64,000 nucleotides of DNA, taken from contig NZ_JABUXV010000002.1 of the NCBI RefSeq assembly GCF_014897705.1, positions 186,001 through 250,000 of the forward strand, written 5' to 3'. Under the pieces are notes generated by a model. The model was given only the letters and a program-made list of their open reading frames with translations. It was not told where the DNA came from and made no database searches. Numbering within the stretch: the stretch's first letter is position 1; every line of letters starts with the position of its first letter. The stretch comes from Brachybacterium sp. FME24. GTDB lineage: Bacteria > Actinomycetota > Actinomycetes > Actinomycetales > Dermabacteraceae. The position numbers were made by a program, and so were the translations under genes. Positions 17,419 through 25,749 of the stretch are shown piece after piece.

Positions 17419-18165
17419 ATGGCGACGGCTCGCACCGACTCCCCCTCTGCGCGAGGGATCCGCCGCGTGGGGGCGGTCCTCGTCCTGCTCGCGACCGGTC
17501 AGCTCCTCGCGGCCGCGGTGCTCGTCGCGGCCGTTGCACCGGCGTGGGGGATCAGCACGCTCGCCGTCCTGTTCGGTCTCTCCCCCACGCTCGTCGCCGC
17601 CGCGACCCTGCACCCGCGCGCACCGGGTCCGGTGACCACGGCTGATCTCCTCACGATGCTCCGCCTGCTCGGTGCGGGAGTTCTCGCGGCGGCAACCGTC
17701 CTCTCCCTCGCCGGAGGGCTGTCCTCCCGCTCCTGGGTCCTCGCCGTGCTCATCGGGGCCGCCCTCGCCTCCGACGCGGCGGACGGCCAGGTGGCCCGGC
17801 GCACCGGGACCGCCGGGCCGATCGGCGCCCGCATCGACATGGAGGCAGATGCCGCGCTGGTCATGGTGCTGTCCGTGCTCGCCGCGTCGGTCGTCGGCCC
17901 GTGGGTGCTGGCGATCGGTCTGATGCGCTATGCGTACGTCGCGGCGTCGTGGGTGCGCCCGGCGCTGCGTCGCCCGCTCGCATACAGCCTGCTCCGTCGA
18001 GCTATCGGCGCGCTCCAGGGCATCTCGCTGGTGACCGCCGTGGTCCCCGTGATCCCGGTGCCGGTCTCCTTGGCGATCCTCGCCCTCTCGCTGGGTCTGC
18101 TCGTCGTCTCGTTCGGGCGGGACGTGATCCGTCAGGAGCGTGAGGAGGCGGCCGACGGGCGGTAA
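17419..18165 (+). CDS. CDP-alcohol phosphatidyltransferase family membrane protein
   Basis: The 248-residue protein has about six membrane helices. The catalytic motif D-(x)2-DG-(x)2-AR-(x)8-G-(x)3-D-(x)3-D is complete at 119-144, from SDAADGQVARR to ARIDMEAD. It should transfer a phosphoalcohol from a CDP-linked donor, with two metal ions held by the aspartates. The donor and acceptor cannot be read from sequence; phospholipid head-group synthesis is likely. The start is set by the -10 box 7 nt upstream. Confidence 0.8.
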   Translation: MATARTDSPSARGIRRVGAVLVLLATGQLLAAAVLVAAVAPAWGISTLAVLFGLSPTLVAAATLHPRAPGPVTTADLLTMLRLLGAGVLAAATVLSLAGGLSSRSWVLAVLIGAALASDAADGQVARRTGTAGPIGARIDMEADAALVMVLSVLAASVVGPWVLAIGLMRYAYVAASWVRPALRRPLAYSLLRRAIGALQGISLVTAVVPVIPVPVSLAILALSLGLLVVSFGRDVIRQEREEAADGR

Positions 18166-18230
18166 ATCGCTCTCCGGCCCTGCGCGCCGCACCTCTTGCG
18201 AGCCCTCCGTCCCCGCAGGACAATGGCGCG

Positions 18231-18905
18231 GTGGAGGGCAGAACTGCGAAGGACACCGATGTCCCGGAGAGTTCGTGGTTGTCGACCACCCGCTCCTCGT
18301 ACGACACCGATGCGCCGGGGTACACGGAGCGCATCCGAGATCTGCTGCACGGCAACCCTCACCTCCGGATGAGCCTGGCGCTGTTCACGGAGCTGGTCCA
18401 GGAGGGCGGGGGTGGGCCGGTCGCGGACATCGGCTGCGGGCCGGGGTACATCACCGGTCATCTCCACGAGGCCGGCCTGGACGCGTTCGGCATCGACCTC
18501 TCCCCCGAGATGATCGCCATCGCGCGGCGGGAGCTGCCCGACCTGAGCTTCGGGACCGGGACGATGACCGATCTCGATCTCGCGGACGACTCCCTCGCCG
18601 GCATCGTCGCGTCCTGGTCCGTGATCCATGTGCCCGACGACGTCATGCCGACGGTCCTGGAGCAGTTCCGGCGGGTGCTGCGACCCGGCGGCCTGCTGTT
18701 CGTCGGCTTCCATGTCGGCGACGGGTCGCACCATATGTCCGAGGGGTACACGGGCCGCCCGGTCAGCATCGACAGCTACCACCGCCGACCCGCCACCCTG
18801 GCGAGGTGGCTCCATGACGCCGGGTTCACGCTCGAGTCCGAACTGGTCTTCCGGCCGGACGACGAGGTGCCGGGCGCGGTGATCCTCGCCCGCAGCCCGA
18901 GCTGA
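18231..18905 (+). CDS. Class I SAM-dependent methyltransferase
   Basis: The 224-residue protein has the Rossmann-fold methyltransferase motifs: VADIGCGPGYITGHL (motif I), FGIDLSPEMIAIAR (acidic loop binding the ribose), and LEQFRRVLRPGGLLFVGFH (motif with the post-strand proline/glycine turn). GACAAT ends 6 nt before the GTG start. The substrate is unknown. It ends 21 bp from the convergent acyl-CoA dehydrogenase gene. Confidence 0.82.
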   Translation: MEGRTAKDTDVPESSWLSTTRSSYDTDAPGYTERIRDLLHGNPHLRMSLALFTELVQEGGGGPVADIGCGPGYITGHLHEAGLDAFGIDLSPEMIAIARRELPDLSFGTGTMTDLDLADDSLAGIVASWSVIHVPDDVMPTVLEQFRRVLRPGGLLFVGFHVGDGSHHMSEGYTGRPVSIDSYHRRPATLARWLHDAGFTLESELVFRPDDEVPGAVILARSPS

Positions 18906-18926
18906 TCGCACCACCCGACCGGTCCC

Positions 18927-20216
18927 TCACGCGAACGCGCTGGTCCCCGTGATCGACCGGCCCACGATGAGCGACTGCATGGTGTCGGTGCCCTCGTAGG
19001 TGTGCAGGGCCTCGATGTCGCTGCGGTGGCGCACCACGCGGTTCTCGAGCAGGATCCCGGAGCCGCCCAGCAGGTCCCGGGCGTCGGAGGCGATCTCACG
19101 GGCGGCGCGGGTGTTGTGCACCTTGGCCAGCGACGCCTGTTCGGGCCGGATGGTGCCGGCGGCCTCGAGCTGCGCGAGCTGCACGCAGTACAGCTGCATC
19201 GAGGTGAGCGTCTGCAGCATGGAGGCGAGCCGCACCTGCACGTGCTGCGCCTTGGCCAGCGGGCGGCCGAACTGGATGCGGGTGGTCGCATGCTCGAGGG
19301 CGGCCTCGTAGCAGGCAGTGGCGTGCCCGAGAGCGCCCCAGGCCACGCCGGCGCGCGTCGCGAACAGGACCGTCGAGGTGTCCTTGAAGGAGCGGGCGCC
19401 GGGCAGGCGAGCATCCAGCGGGATCCGCACGTCGGTCATCGTGATGTGCGCCTGGTGGATGGCGCGCAGGGCGACCTTGCCGCGGATCACCTCGGCCTCG
19501 TAGCCGGGCAGCTGCTGCTCGACGAGGAAGCCGGAGACCCGTCCGTGCAGGTCGGGCTGCGACTCGTCGAAGACCCTCGCCCACACCACCGACAGGTGGC
19601 AGCCCGCGCCGTTGCCGATCCAGCGCTTCTCGCCGGAGAGCACCCACTGCTCGCCGTCGCGACGCGCGGTGGTCTCCAGGGAGACGGAATCGGAGCCGTG
19701 ATCGGGCTCGGTGAGGGCGAAGGCGCCGTATTCACGACCGGACGCGAGCGGCTCGACCCAGCGCTCCTTCTGCTCCGGTGAGCCCAGCAGCACGAGGGAG
19801 CGCAGCGCGAGCCCGCCCTGGACGCCCACCATGGTGCCCACGGAGCCGTCGATGCGGGAGAGCTCCATGTTCACCAGGCCGGTGGCGAGCGGGCTCAGCG
19901 TGCGGTGGCCGGGCACGTCCAGTCCGTCGGTGAGCAGGTCGAGCTCCCCGAGCCGGCCGATCAGCTCGATCGGGTACTCGCCGCGGTCCCACCAGTCGTT
20001 GATCTGCGGCAGCACCTCGGCCGCGATCGAGCGAGCGGTGCTCCAGGCCTCCAGGTCCTCCCCCGCCACGTCCTGGAACAGGCTGAGGTGGTCCGCGGTG
20101 ACCGGCAGCAGCTCCGCGGGTGTCGCGGCGTCGGCGTCGGGTCCGGAGACCACCGCCCGCGCCGTGGAGACGGAGTTCTGCACCGGTTCGGGCGCGGGGG
20201 TGGAATTGCTGGTCAT
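18927..20216 (-). CDS. Acyl-CoA dehydrogenase, glutaryl-CoA dehydrogenase-like
   Basis: The 429-residue flavoenzyme has YGAFALTEPDHGSDSVSLET and VLSGEKRWIGNGAGCHL (FAD and substrate contacts), RIQFGRPLAKAQ, and the C-terminal ALHTYEGTDTMQSLIVGR. E408 in YEGT is the predicted catalytic base. This C-terminal stretch resembles glutaryl-CoA dehydrogenases more than typical straight-chain enzymes, so the substrate may be a dicarboxyl or branched acyl-CoA. The ATG overlaps the thiolase stop by one base (TGATG), so the two are translated together. Confidence 0.83.
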   Translation of the reverse strand: MTSNSTPAPEPVQNSVSTARAVVSGPDADAATPAELLPVTADHLSLFQDVAGEDLEAWSTARSIAAEVLPQINDWWDRGEYPIELIGRLGELDLLTDGLDVPGHRTLSPLATGLVNMELSRIDGSVGTMVGVQGGLALRSLVLLGSPEQKERWVEPLASGREYGAFALTEPDHGSDSVSLETTARRDGEQWVLSGEKRWIGNGAGCHLSVVWARVFDESQPDLHGRVSGFLVEQQLPGYEAEVIRGKVALRAIHQAHITMTDVRIPLDARLPGARSFKDTSTVLFATRAGVAWGALGHATACYEAALEHATTRIQFGRPLAKAQHVQVRLASMLQTLTSMQLYCVQLAQLEAAGTIRPEQASLAKVHNTRAAREIASDARDLLGGSGILLENRVVRHRSDIEALHTYEGTDTMQSLIVGRSITGTSAFA

Positions 20217-21433
20217 CAGTTCATCCTCTCGATGATGAGGGCCATGCCCTGCCCGCCGCCGACGCAGAGCGTGGCGAGGCCGAACTGGCCGTCGCGCTCC
20301 TGCAGGCCGTGGAGCAGGGTCGTGGTCATACGGGCGCCGGTGGAGCCCCAGGGGTGGCCCAGCGCGATCGCGCCGCCGTGGACGTTGAGCTTGTCGTGGT
20401 CGATGCCGAGGTCCTCGGCCGACGGGATGACCTGCGCGGCGAAGGCTTCGTTGAGCTCGACCAGGTCGATGTCGCCGATGCCCATCCCGGCGCTGGCGAG
20501 GGCGCGTCGGGTGGATTCCACCGGCCCCAGGCCCATGATCTCGGGGCTGAGACCGGAGACGCCGGTGGAGACGATGCGGGCCAGCGGGGTCAGGCCCAGC
20601 TCCTTCGCCCGCACGTCGGACATGATCACCAGCGCGGCGGCGCCGTCGTTCAGCGGGCAGCAGTTGCCGGCGGTGACGGTGCCATCGGGGCGGAAGACAG
20701 GATCCAGTCCTGAGACCGCCTCGTAGGTGACACCGGCGCGCGGGGAGTCATCGGCGCTGACCACGGTGCCGTCGGGAAGGGTGACCGGAGTGATGTCGCG
20801 GTCGAAGAATCCCGAGGCCTTCGCGGCCTCGGCGCGGTTCTGCGAGCGCACGGCGTATTCGTCCTGGGCCTGACGGGAGATGCCGCGCAGCTCGGCGACG
20901 TTCTCGGCGGTCTGCCCCATGAGGATGTACGGATCCGGCAGCTGGTCGTCCTCGCGCGGGTCATGCCAGGGCGCGGGGATCTCGCGGCTCGCGCGAGCGT
21001 CGGTCCGCTCCCAGGCCTGCTGGAACTGCGGGTCGCGGGCGTCCTCCTCCATGAGCTTGCCGGTGCTGTGCGAGATCGACTCGACGCCGGCGGAGATCAT
21101 GGCATGGGCCTCGCCGGCGCGGATGGCGTGGAAGGCGGCGCGGGTGGTCTGGATCGAGGAGGCGCAGAAGCGGGTGACGGTGGCCCCGGGCACGGCGTCC
21201 AGACCCAGGCGGATCGCGACCGTGCGGGCGAGGTTGCCGCCCTGGTACCCCTCGGGGATCGCGCAGCCCAGCTGCAGGTCGTCGATCGTGGACGGATCGA
21301 GCTGAGGGACCTGCTCGAGGGCCGCTCGGATCATCTGCGCGGCGAGGTCGTCCGGTCGGACGTCCTTGAGGGACCCCTTGCGGGCCCGGCCGATGGGCGA
21401 GCGGGCGGTGGCGACGATGACGGCCTCGGGCAC
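20216..21433 (-). CDS. fadA: Acetyl-CoA C-acyltransferase (thiolase)
   Basis: The 405-residue thiolase has nucleophile C90 in VTRFCASSIQT, H360 in GGAIALGHPWGSTGAR, and the second cysteine C390 in LATLCVGGGQG. It should cleave 3-ketoacyl-CoA as the last beta-oxidation step. The GTG start was chosen for the AAGGAG six bases before it. It leads a two-gene operon with the acyl-CoA dehydrogenase. A palindrome in its promoter region matches one upstream of the gene at 1624-3834. The symbol is by function; a biosynthetic acetyl-CoA acetyltransferase is a possible alternative. Confidence 0.85.
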   Translation of the reverse strand: MPEAVIVATARSPIGRARKGSLKDVRPDDLAAQMIRAALEQVPQLDPSTIDDLQLGCAIPEGYQGGNLARTVAIRLGLDAVPGATVTRFCASSIQTTRAAFHAIRAGEAHAMISAGVESISHSTGKLMEEDARDPQFQQAWERTDARASREIPAPWHDPREDDQLPDPYILMGQTAENVAELRGISRQAQDEYAVRSQNRAEAAKASGFFDRDITPVTLPDGTVVSADDSPRAGVTYEAVSGLDPVFRPDGTVTAGNCCPLNDGAAALVIMSDVRAKELGLTPLARIVSTGVSGLSPEIMGLGPVESTRRALASAGMGIGDIDLVELNEAFAAQVIPSAEDLGIDHDKLNVHGGAIALGHPWGSTGARMTTTLLHGLQERDGQFGLATLCVGGGQGMALIIERMN

Positions 21434-21533
21434 GTGGATCTCCTTCGACGACGGTGTCTGCGGGCACGGAACCTCGGGCGGCCCGTGCCGGTGGGCGGAC
21501 GAGGACGTCGGGACGACCACGGCCTGCCCTTAG

Positions 21534-21550
21534 TGATACTACGGGTTGCA
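21534..21550. promoter_or_regulatory. Operator-like palindrome upstream of the thiolase operon
   Basis: TGATACT-ACG-GGTTGCA lies 101 bp before the thiolase start and 50 bp before the divergent GNAT gene. Twelve or more of its 17 positions match the copy at 3890-3906. A minus-strand TAGTAT (21535-21540 region) that could serve as -10 for the thiolase gene overlaps it, so binding would block transcription. Confidence 0.5.
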
Positions 21551-21599
21551 GGTACCGCGGGGGAAGTCGGTGGCCGCGCGGGACCGGCACACTGGCACC

Positions 21600-22115
21600 A
21601 TGACCGCCGCCGATCTCCCCTTCACGATCGATTCCCCGACCCTCGCGGACGCCCCAGCGCTCGCCCGGATCCACGTGCGCGGGTGGGAGATCGCCTATGG
21701 CCACCTGCTGGCGGGCGAGCAATGGTTCGGGCAGCCCGCGATCGAGCGCCGCACCGCCCAGTGGATCTCCTGGCTCACGCCCGGCTCGCCCGCATCCGAC
21801 CAGGGCGTTCTGCGGCTCGGGCGCGATGCGGGCGGCACCCCCATCGGGCTCGCCGGCTCCTGGCCCCCGCGCGACTCCTCGCCGGTGCGTGACCGCGAGC
21901 TGTCCTTGCTGTACATCGACCGGGCCTGGTTCGGCAGCGGCCTCGCGCGCTCCCTGGCGGAGGCTGTCATCGGGGATGAGCCGGCCTCGGTGTGGGTCGC
22001 CGAGGAGAATCCGCGGGCGCGACGCTTCTACGAGAAGCTCGGTTTCGTGGCCGACGGCGCCACTCAGGTCGAGGAGCAGCTCGGCAGCATCCGCGATCTG
22101 CGCATGGTGCGGTGA
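21600..22115 (+). CDS. GNAT-family N-acetyltransferase
   Basis: The 171-residue protein begins with the usual GNAT layout (ALARIHVRGWEIAYGHLL), has SLLYIDRAWFGSGLARSLAEA as acetyl-CoA loop (here GSGLA in place of RGxGxG/A), and ends VWVAEENPRARRFYEKLGF. CACACT ends 6 nt before the ATG, again a leaderless pattern. The acceptor is unknown. Confidence 0.75.
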   Translation: MTAADLPFTIDSPTLADAPALARIHVRGWEIAYGHLLAGEQWFGQPAIERRTAQWISWLTPGSPASDQGVLRLGRDAGGTPIGLAGSWPPRDSSPVRDRELSLLYIDRAWFGSGLARSLAEAVIGDEPASVWVAEENPRARRFYEKLGFVADGATQVEEQLGSIRDLRMVR

Positions 22116-22131
22116 CGGCGCCTCGCGCCGG

Positions 22132-22713
22132 TCAGAGAGTTCTGACGAGGACCAGCATGTCTCCGTCGGATCCGTCGGCCGCTTCCGCTGTGGCGGATCC
22201 CCTCCGATCCGTCTCGACGAATCCCAGCTTCTCCAGAACCTGGCGCGAGGCGCCGTTCCACGCCCAGACGGTGGCCTGCACACGCTCGATGCCCGCTGCG
22301 CTCGCCCATCGGAGCACGGCCTGGCCGGCCTCGGTCGCATAGCCCGCACCCTGCGCCCTGCGCAGCAGTTCGAACGCGATCTCCGGTCCCGGACGGTCCG
22401 CCCCGAGGGCCACCGAGCCGGCGCCGTCCTCGACCAGTCCGCAGTACCCGATGACGTCCCGCTCGCCCTTCCGCTCCAGCGCGAGCAGCCCGAGACCGAG
22501 GCCGGGGCTCACCGCGCTGCGTCGGATCCGCTCCTCGAGGTCGCCGACGCTCGGGCGCCCGTCGGCCCCGATCCGACGATGCGCCGGAACGCGCGGGTCC
22601 CGCTCGGCCCAGAGCTCGCGCTGGACGATGGCTTCCTCGAGGCGCCATCCGCGAAGGAGCAGTCTCGCGCTCTCGAGGACGGGCCCTGTCTGGATGCCTT
22701 GCTGTCCCATCAC
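22132..22713 (-). CDS. GNAT-family N-acetyltransferase, RimJ/RimL-like
   Basis: The 193-residue protein starts LESARLLLRGWRLEEA, as RimJ-like proteins do. It has ALGADRPGPEIAFELLRRAQGAGYATEAGQAVLRWA, the acetyl-CoA-binding loop and helix, and VWAWNGASRQVLEKLGF. Two adjacent starts exist, GTG at 22713 and ATG at 22710. It converges on the previous GNAT gene with 16 bp between stops. The substrate is unknown. Confidence 0.75.
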   Translation of the reverse strand: MMGQQGIQTGPVLESARLLLRGWRLEEAIVQRELWAERDPRVPAHRRIGADGRPSVGDLEERIRRSAVSPGLGLGLLALERKGERDVIGYCGLVEDGAGSVALGADRPGPEIAFELLRRAQGAGYATEAGQAVLRWASAAGIERVQATVWAWNGASRQVLEKLGFVETDRRGSATAEAADGSDGDMLVLVRTL

Positions 22714-22776
22714 CCCATGAAAGGCGATGCGCGGTCAGGGCGCCAGGCATTACTCACGTCCGCAGGAGGGCCCTGT

Positions 22777-22834
22777 GGGGACTTCTCCCCATGCTCCCCT
22801 CCCCATCGCCAGAGCGTCGCGACCCAGCTAGCGT
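22777..22834 (+). promoter_or_regulatory. Promoter with inverted repeat, like the one at 10531
   Basis: GGGGA-CTTC-TCCCC (22777-22790) is followed by CCCCATCGCC (22801-22810), then 18 nt, then TAGCGT (22829-22834). The decamer and its 18-nt distance to the -10 are identical to those before the lipoprotein gene at 10621. The leader to the ATG at 22928 is about 87 nt. Confidence 0.4.
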
Positions 22835-22927
22835 CGAGGACGAGCACAGGCCGCCGCCCGGGGGAGGGCGACGGAGACTCCACCGACCAGCCTGCGCTGG
22901 TCCCGACACGTTTCCAGGGGGAACATC

Positions 22928-23623
22928 ATGACTCGATCACTCATCACCCGACGCGCCGCCGTGGGCGGTCTCGCTCTGCTGGCCCTGTCGGGCTGCAGCT
23001 TCAGCTTCGGCAACGAGAAGGACGAACCGCCGAAGGAGGACGGTGAGGACGAGGGCCAGGAGGGACAGGAGGGCCCCGACCAGGAGGGGGCCGACGACGA
23101 GTCCGACGGCGGTTCCGACGAGGAGAGCGACACCGAGGACGAGTCCGACGGGGCGGGCGCCGCTGCGGGCTCCGCGGGCACGGAGGTCCAGATCGGAGAG
23201 ACCTTCTCGGACGCCGACCTCGGCGACGAGTTCACCCTCATCTCCGCGAAGCGCGACAATCCCACGTCGATCGACGCCGGCTATGTCGAGGACGGCGGCG
23301 AGGTGGTCTACCTGCAGTTCGAGTTCACGCCCAGCGGGGAGTGGGGCGGCGCCCTCTCGACCAACGAGTTCTATCTCGTCGTCGACGGCGTCGAGGACCG
23401 CGCCAAGAGCGGCCTGAACAGCGAGATCGCCGACGCCGGCCTGACGCCGCTCGAGCTGCCGTCGCGATCCGACGGGGCGTCCGGGCCTCTCTGGATGGCG
23501 TTCACCGCCCTGACCCGGCAGGAGACCTACAAGGCCGCGTACATCCGTCCGGCGACCGAGGTCATCGGCGAGGACCAGACCCTGCCGGAGTTCCGCTACG
23601 ACTTCGAGATCCCGGCCTCCTGA
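22928..23623 (+). CDS. Lipoprotein with acidic linker and DUF4352-like domain
   Basis: CAGGGGGAACATC precedes the ATG. The 231-residue precursor has a twin-arginine-containing signal and lipobox LALSGC with C23. An extremely Asp/Glu-rich linker spans about 35-85. The outer domain begins IGETFSDADLGDEFTLISAK and contains YLQFEFTPSGEWG, the pattern of DUF4352-type domains. It thus resembles the membrane-anchored proteins at 320-7755 with a lipid anchor in place of a membrane helix. Function is unknown. Confidence 0.72.
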   Translation: MTRSLITRRAAVGGLALLALSGCSFSFGNEKDEPPKEDGEDEGQEGQEGPDQEGADDESDGGSDEESDTEDESDGAGAAAGSAGTEVQIGETFSDADLGDEFTLISAKRDNPTSIDAGYVEDGGEVVYLQFEFTPSGEWGGALSTNEFYLVVDGVEDRAKSGLNSEIADAGLTPLELPSRSDGASGPLWMAFTALTRQETYKAAYIRPATEVIGEDQTLPEFRYDFEIPAS

Positions 23624-23646
23624 GCCGGTCCCCTCGCAGCTCGCGG

Positions 23647-23670
23647 CCCCAGGCGGGATTCCCCCTGGGG
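23647..23670 (+). terminator. Hairpin terminator after the lipoprotein gene
   Basis: CCCCAGG (23647-23653) and CCTGGGG (23664-23670) form a 7-bp stem 24 bp after the stop codon. There is no U-tract. Confidence 0.4.
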
Positions 23671-23766
23671 TCGTGGGCCGTCGGCCTCCGGAATCACCCC
23701 GGGGGATGACCGCCCCGCGCTCTCAGGTGGACGTGCGCAACCCCCGATCCCGGTGATCGTAGAGGC

Positions 23767-24072
23767 ATGAAGAACGCGACCATAGCCACCAGCCGCACCC
23801 GAGCCACCTCCGCCGACCTGATCGAGTACCGCCCCCTGCCCGAGACGTGGGGAGATGTCGCGGCACTGCACGCCCTGCGCGCCGCCAAGGCCGGCGCCGC
23901 CGAGCGCGGGCTCGACCCGAGCACCCTGGAGTTCGCAACGGCGCCCGAGCCAGCGCAGGCAGGATCGTCGCAGTCGGCCCGTGCCCGTCGGACGCCGTTC
24001 AGCCTGCCCCGCCGGGAGCGCGGCACGCATCGCCGTCGCCACCACGGGAACGGACGCCTCGCAGCCGCCTGA
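23767..24072 (+). CDS. Small hypothetical protein, Arg-rich C-terminus
   Basis: A 101-residue reading frame starts with ATG behind GTAGAGGC, which could act as -10 or weak ribosome site. The N-terminal half (LIEYRPLPETWGDVAALHALRAAK) could form a folded helix; the C-terminal 35 residues are Arg/His-rich and look disordered. I recognise no family. It fills an otherwise empty stretch in the direction of the following genes. Confidence 0.4.
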   Translation: MKNATIATSRTRATSADLIEYRPLPETWGDVAALHALRAAKAGAAERGLDPSTLEFATAPEPAQAGSSQSARARRTPFSLPRRERGTHRRRHHGNGRLAAA

Positions 24073-24127
24073 GACGTCCGGGAGCGCGAGACACCGTCCG
24101 CAGCACCCTGCCTCACCCGCCCCATGT

Positions 24128-24164
24128 CTTTCCACTTCGGCAAGTCACCTGTAGACTTTCCACT
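24128..24164 (+). promoter_or_regulatory. Promoter with direct repeat before the membrane protein/regulator pair
   Basis: CTTTCCACT occurs at 24128-24136 and again at 24156-24164, immediately before the ATG. TAGACT (24152-24157) is the -10, 7 nt from the start codon, so the mRNA is probably leaderless. The repeats flank the -10 and are candidate sites for the winged-helix protein encoded second in the operon. Confidence 0.45.
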
Positions 24165-24686
24165 ATGGAAAACGATGCCGGTGCGCCGCGGCACCTCGAG
24201 CCGGAGCCCGAGGAGCCCCTGCACCACTCCTCCCCCACCACCGCGGAGGCCCGCGTGGCCCTGGCCGACCTCGATGCCGACGGCGCACGCCTGGCCGATC
24301 GCGTCGTCACGCCGTGGTGGTACCACCCGATCCTCGCGCTGATCGTGGCCGTGATCGTCGGTTCCCAAGCACTGTCGGGCCCCGGGACCGTCATGATCCT
24401 GCCCCTGGCCATCATCGCCCTGCCGTTCCTCGTGATCGCCTACAGCCGACACTCGGGGGTCACCGTGACCCACCCTGCGGGCCCTCGCAGCAAGCGCCTC
24501 CTGATCATCCTGGTCGTCCTCATGATCATGGCCATGGCCAGCGGCCTCGTCGTCAAGCTCACCGGCCTCTCCCCCGGGTGGGTGCTGATCCCCGCCGCCC
24601 TCGCCGCGACCGCGACCCTCGTGCTGGGCCGGCGCTACGACGCCGTCCTGCGCGCCGAGCTGGCCCGACCCTCCGACGCCCGGTGA
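24165..24686 (+). CDS. Four-helix membrane protein cotranscribed with a winged-helix regulator
   Basis: The 173-residue protein has a charged N-terminal 45 residues and four predicted membrane helices: about 50-68, 72-90, 108-127 and 132-152. The loop after helix 2 is basic (YSRHSGV, GPRSKR). No family is recognised. Its stop overlaps the start of the regulator gene (TGATG), an arrangement seen for small membrane protein/DNA-binding protein pairs in actinobacteria. Confidence 0.68.
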   Translation: MENDAGAPRHLEPEPEEPLHHSSPTTAEARVALADLDADGARLADRVVTPWWYHPILALIVAVIVGSQALSGPGTVMILPLAIIALPFLVIAYSRHSGVTVTHPAGPRSKRLLIILVVLMIMAMASGLVVKLTGLSPGWVLIPAALAATATLVLGRRYDAVLRAELARPSDAR

Positions 24687-25015
24687 TGAGCTCCTCGTCG
24701 CCGGCTCCTGCGTTCCATGAGGTCATCCACGCGTCGGTGCGGCTGCGTATCTGCGGCCTGCTGCGACAGGTCGACGAGCTCGAGTTCTCCGTGATCCGCG
24801 AGGCGCTGGACCTGCGGGACGCGAACCTCTCCAAGAACCTCAAGGTGCTCTCCGATGCCGGCCTGGTGAGAGTGCGGAAGGAGGCGTCCCCCCAGCGCAC
24901 GGACGCCCGCCGGCTCACCTGGGTCGCGCTCACCCGCACCGGACGACCAGCCCTGGAGGCACATCTGGCCGCTCTGCGGAACATCGCCGACGGCGACCCC
25001 ATGAACCTCGGATGA
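24686..25015 (+). CDS. Winged-helix transcriptional regulator (MarR/ArsR-like, short)
   Basis: The 109-residue protein is essentially one winged helix: FHEVIHASVRLRICGLL, then EFSVIREALDLRDANLSKNLKVLSDAGLVRV (helix-turn-helix) and the wing RTDARRLTWVALTRTGRPALEAH. This type of short regulator lacks a separate ligand domain. It is translated from a start overlapping the stop of the membrane protein gene and probably regulates the shared promoter. Confidence 0.8.
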   Translation: MSSSSPAPAFHEVIHASVRLRICGLLRQVDELEFSVIREALDLRDANLSKNLKVLSDAGLVRVRKEASPQRTDARRLTWVALTRTGRPALEAHLAALRNIADGDPMNLG

Positions 25016-25064
25016 TCCCAGCGGCGTCAGCCTGGACCACCGGGCACGTCCTAGGATCACCGAT

Positions 25065-25733
25065 ATGACAGACCGCCTCGCCGATGAGCGCCTCGACTAC
25101 CTCGCCGGGTCCCTGGCCGATGACGCCCCTGCGGATCCGCTGGCCCTGTTCGACGTCTGGATGGGCGACGCCTTCGCCCGACGCACGGAGCATGGCGACC
25201 TCTCGGATCCCTCTGCCGTGGTGCTCTCGACCGTGGCACTGGGTGCCGACGGCAGTCCGCGTCCGCGTTCGCGCACGGTGCTGCTGAAGGGCCACGACGA
25301 GGACGGTTTCCTCTTCTACACGAATCTCGGTTCATCGAAGGTCGCGGAGCTGGATGCGACCCCGCGCGCCGCGATGCTGCTGCCCTGGTACTCGCTGCAG
25401 CGGCAGGTGCGGATCGAGGGACGCGTCGAGCACCTTCCGGGAGCGGAGTCCGACGCGTACTGGGCGCAGCGCCCCCGCGGCTCGCAGCTCGGCGCCTGGG
25501 CTTCGCACCAGAGCGCTCCCATCACCTCCCGCGCAGATCTCGACGCGCAGTACGCCGAGGTGGAGGCGCGGTTCGAGGGCCTCGAGGTGCCGCGACCGGA
25601 GTTCTGGGGCGGGATGCGACTGCTGGCCGAGCACCTCGAGTTCTGGCAAGGGCGTGAGAACCGCTTCCACGACCGGATCGAGTACGCGCTCACCGCCGAC
25701 GGCTCCTGGGAGCGGCACCGCCTGCAGCCCTGA
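25065..25733 (+). CDS. pdxH: Pyridoxamine/pyridoxine 5'-phosphate oxidase
   Basis: The 222-residue FMN enzyme makes pyridoxal 5'-phosphate from PNP or PMP. It has RSRTVLLKGHDEDGFLFYTN (FMN binding), SKVAELDATPRAAMLLPWYSLQRQVRI, AQRPRGSQLGAWASHQS, and the C-terminal signature EFWQGRENRFHDRIEY. Length is normal. TAGGAT (25052-25057) ends 7 nt before the ATG, a leaderless pattern. It is monocistronic. Confidence 0.92.
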   Translation: MTDRLADERLDYLAGSLADDAPADPLALFDVWMGDAFARRTEHGDLSDPSAVVLSTVALGADGSPRPRSRTVLLKGHDEDGFLFYTNLGSSKVAELDATPRAAMLLPWYSLQRQVRIEGRVEHLPGAESDAYWAQRPRGSQLGAWASHQSAPITSRADLDAQYAEVEARFEGLEVPRPEFWGGMRLLAEHLEFWQGRENRFHDRIEYALTADGSWERHRLQP

Positions 25734-25749
25734 CGCGCCCGGAGGCGGG

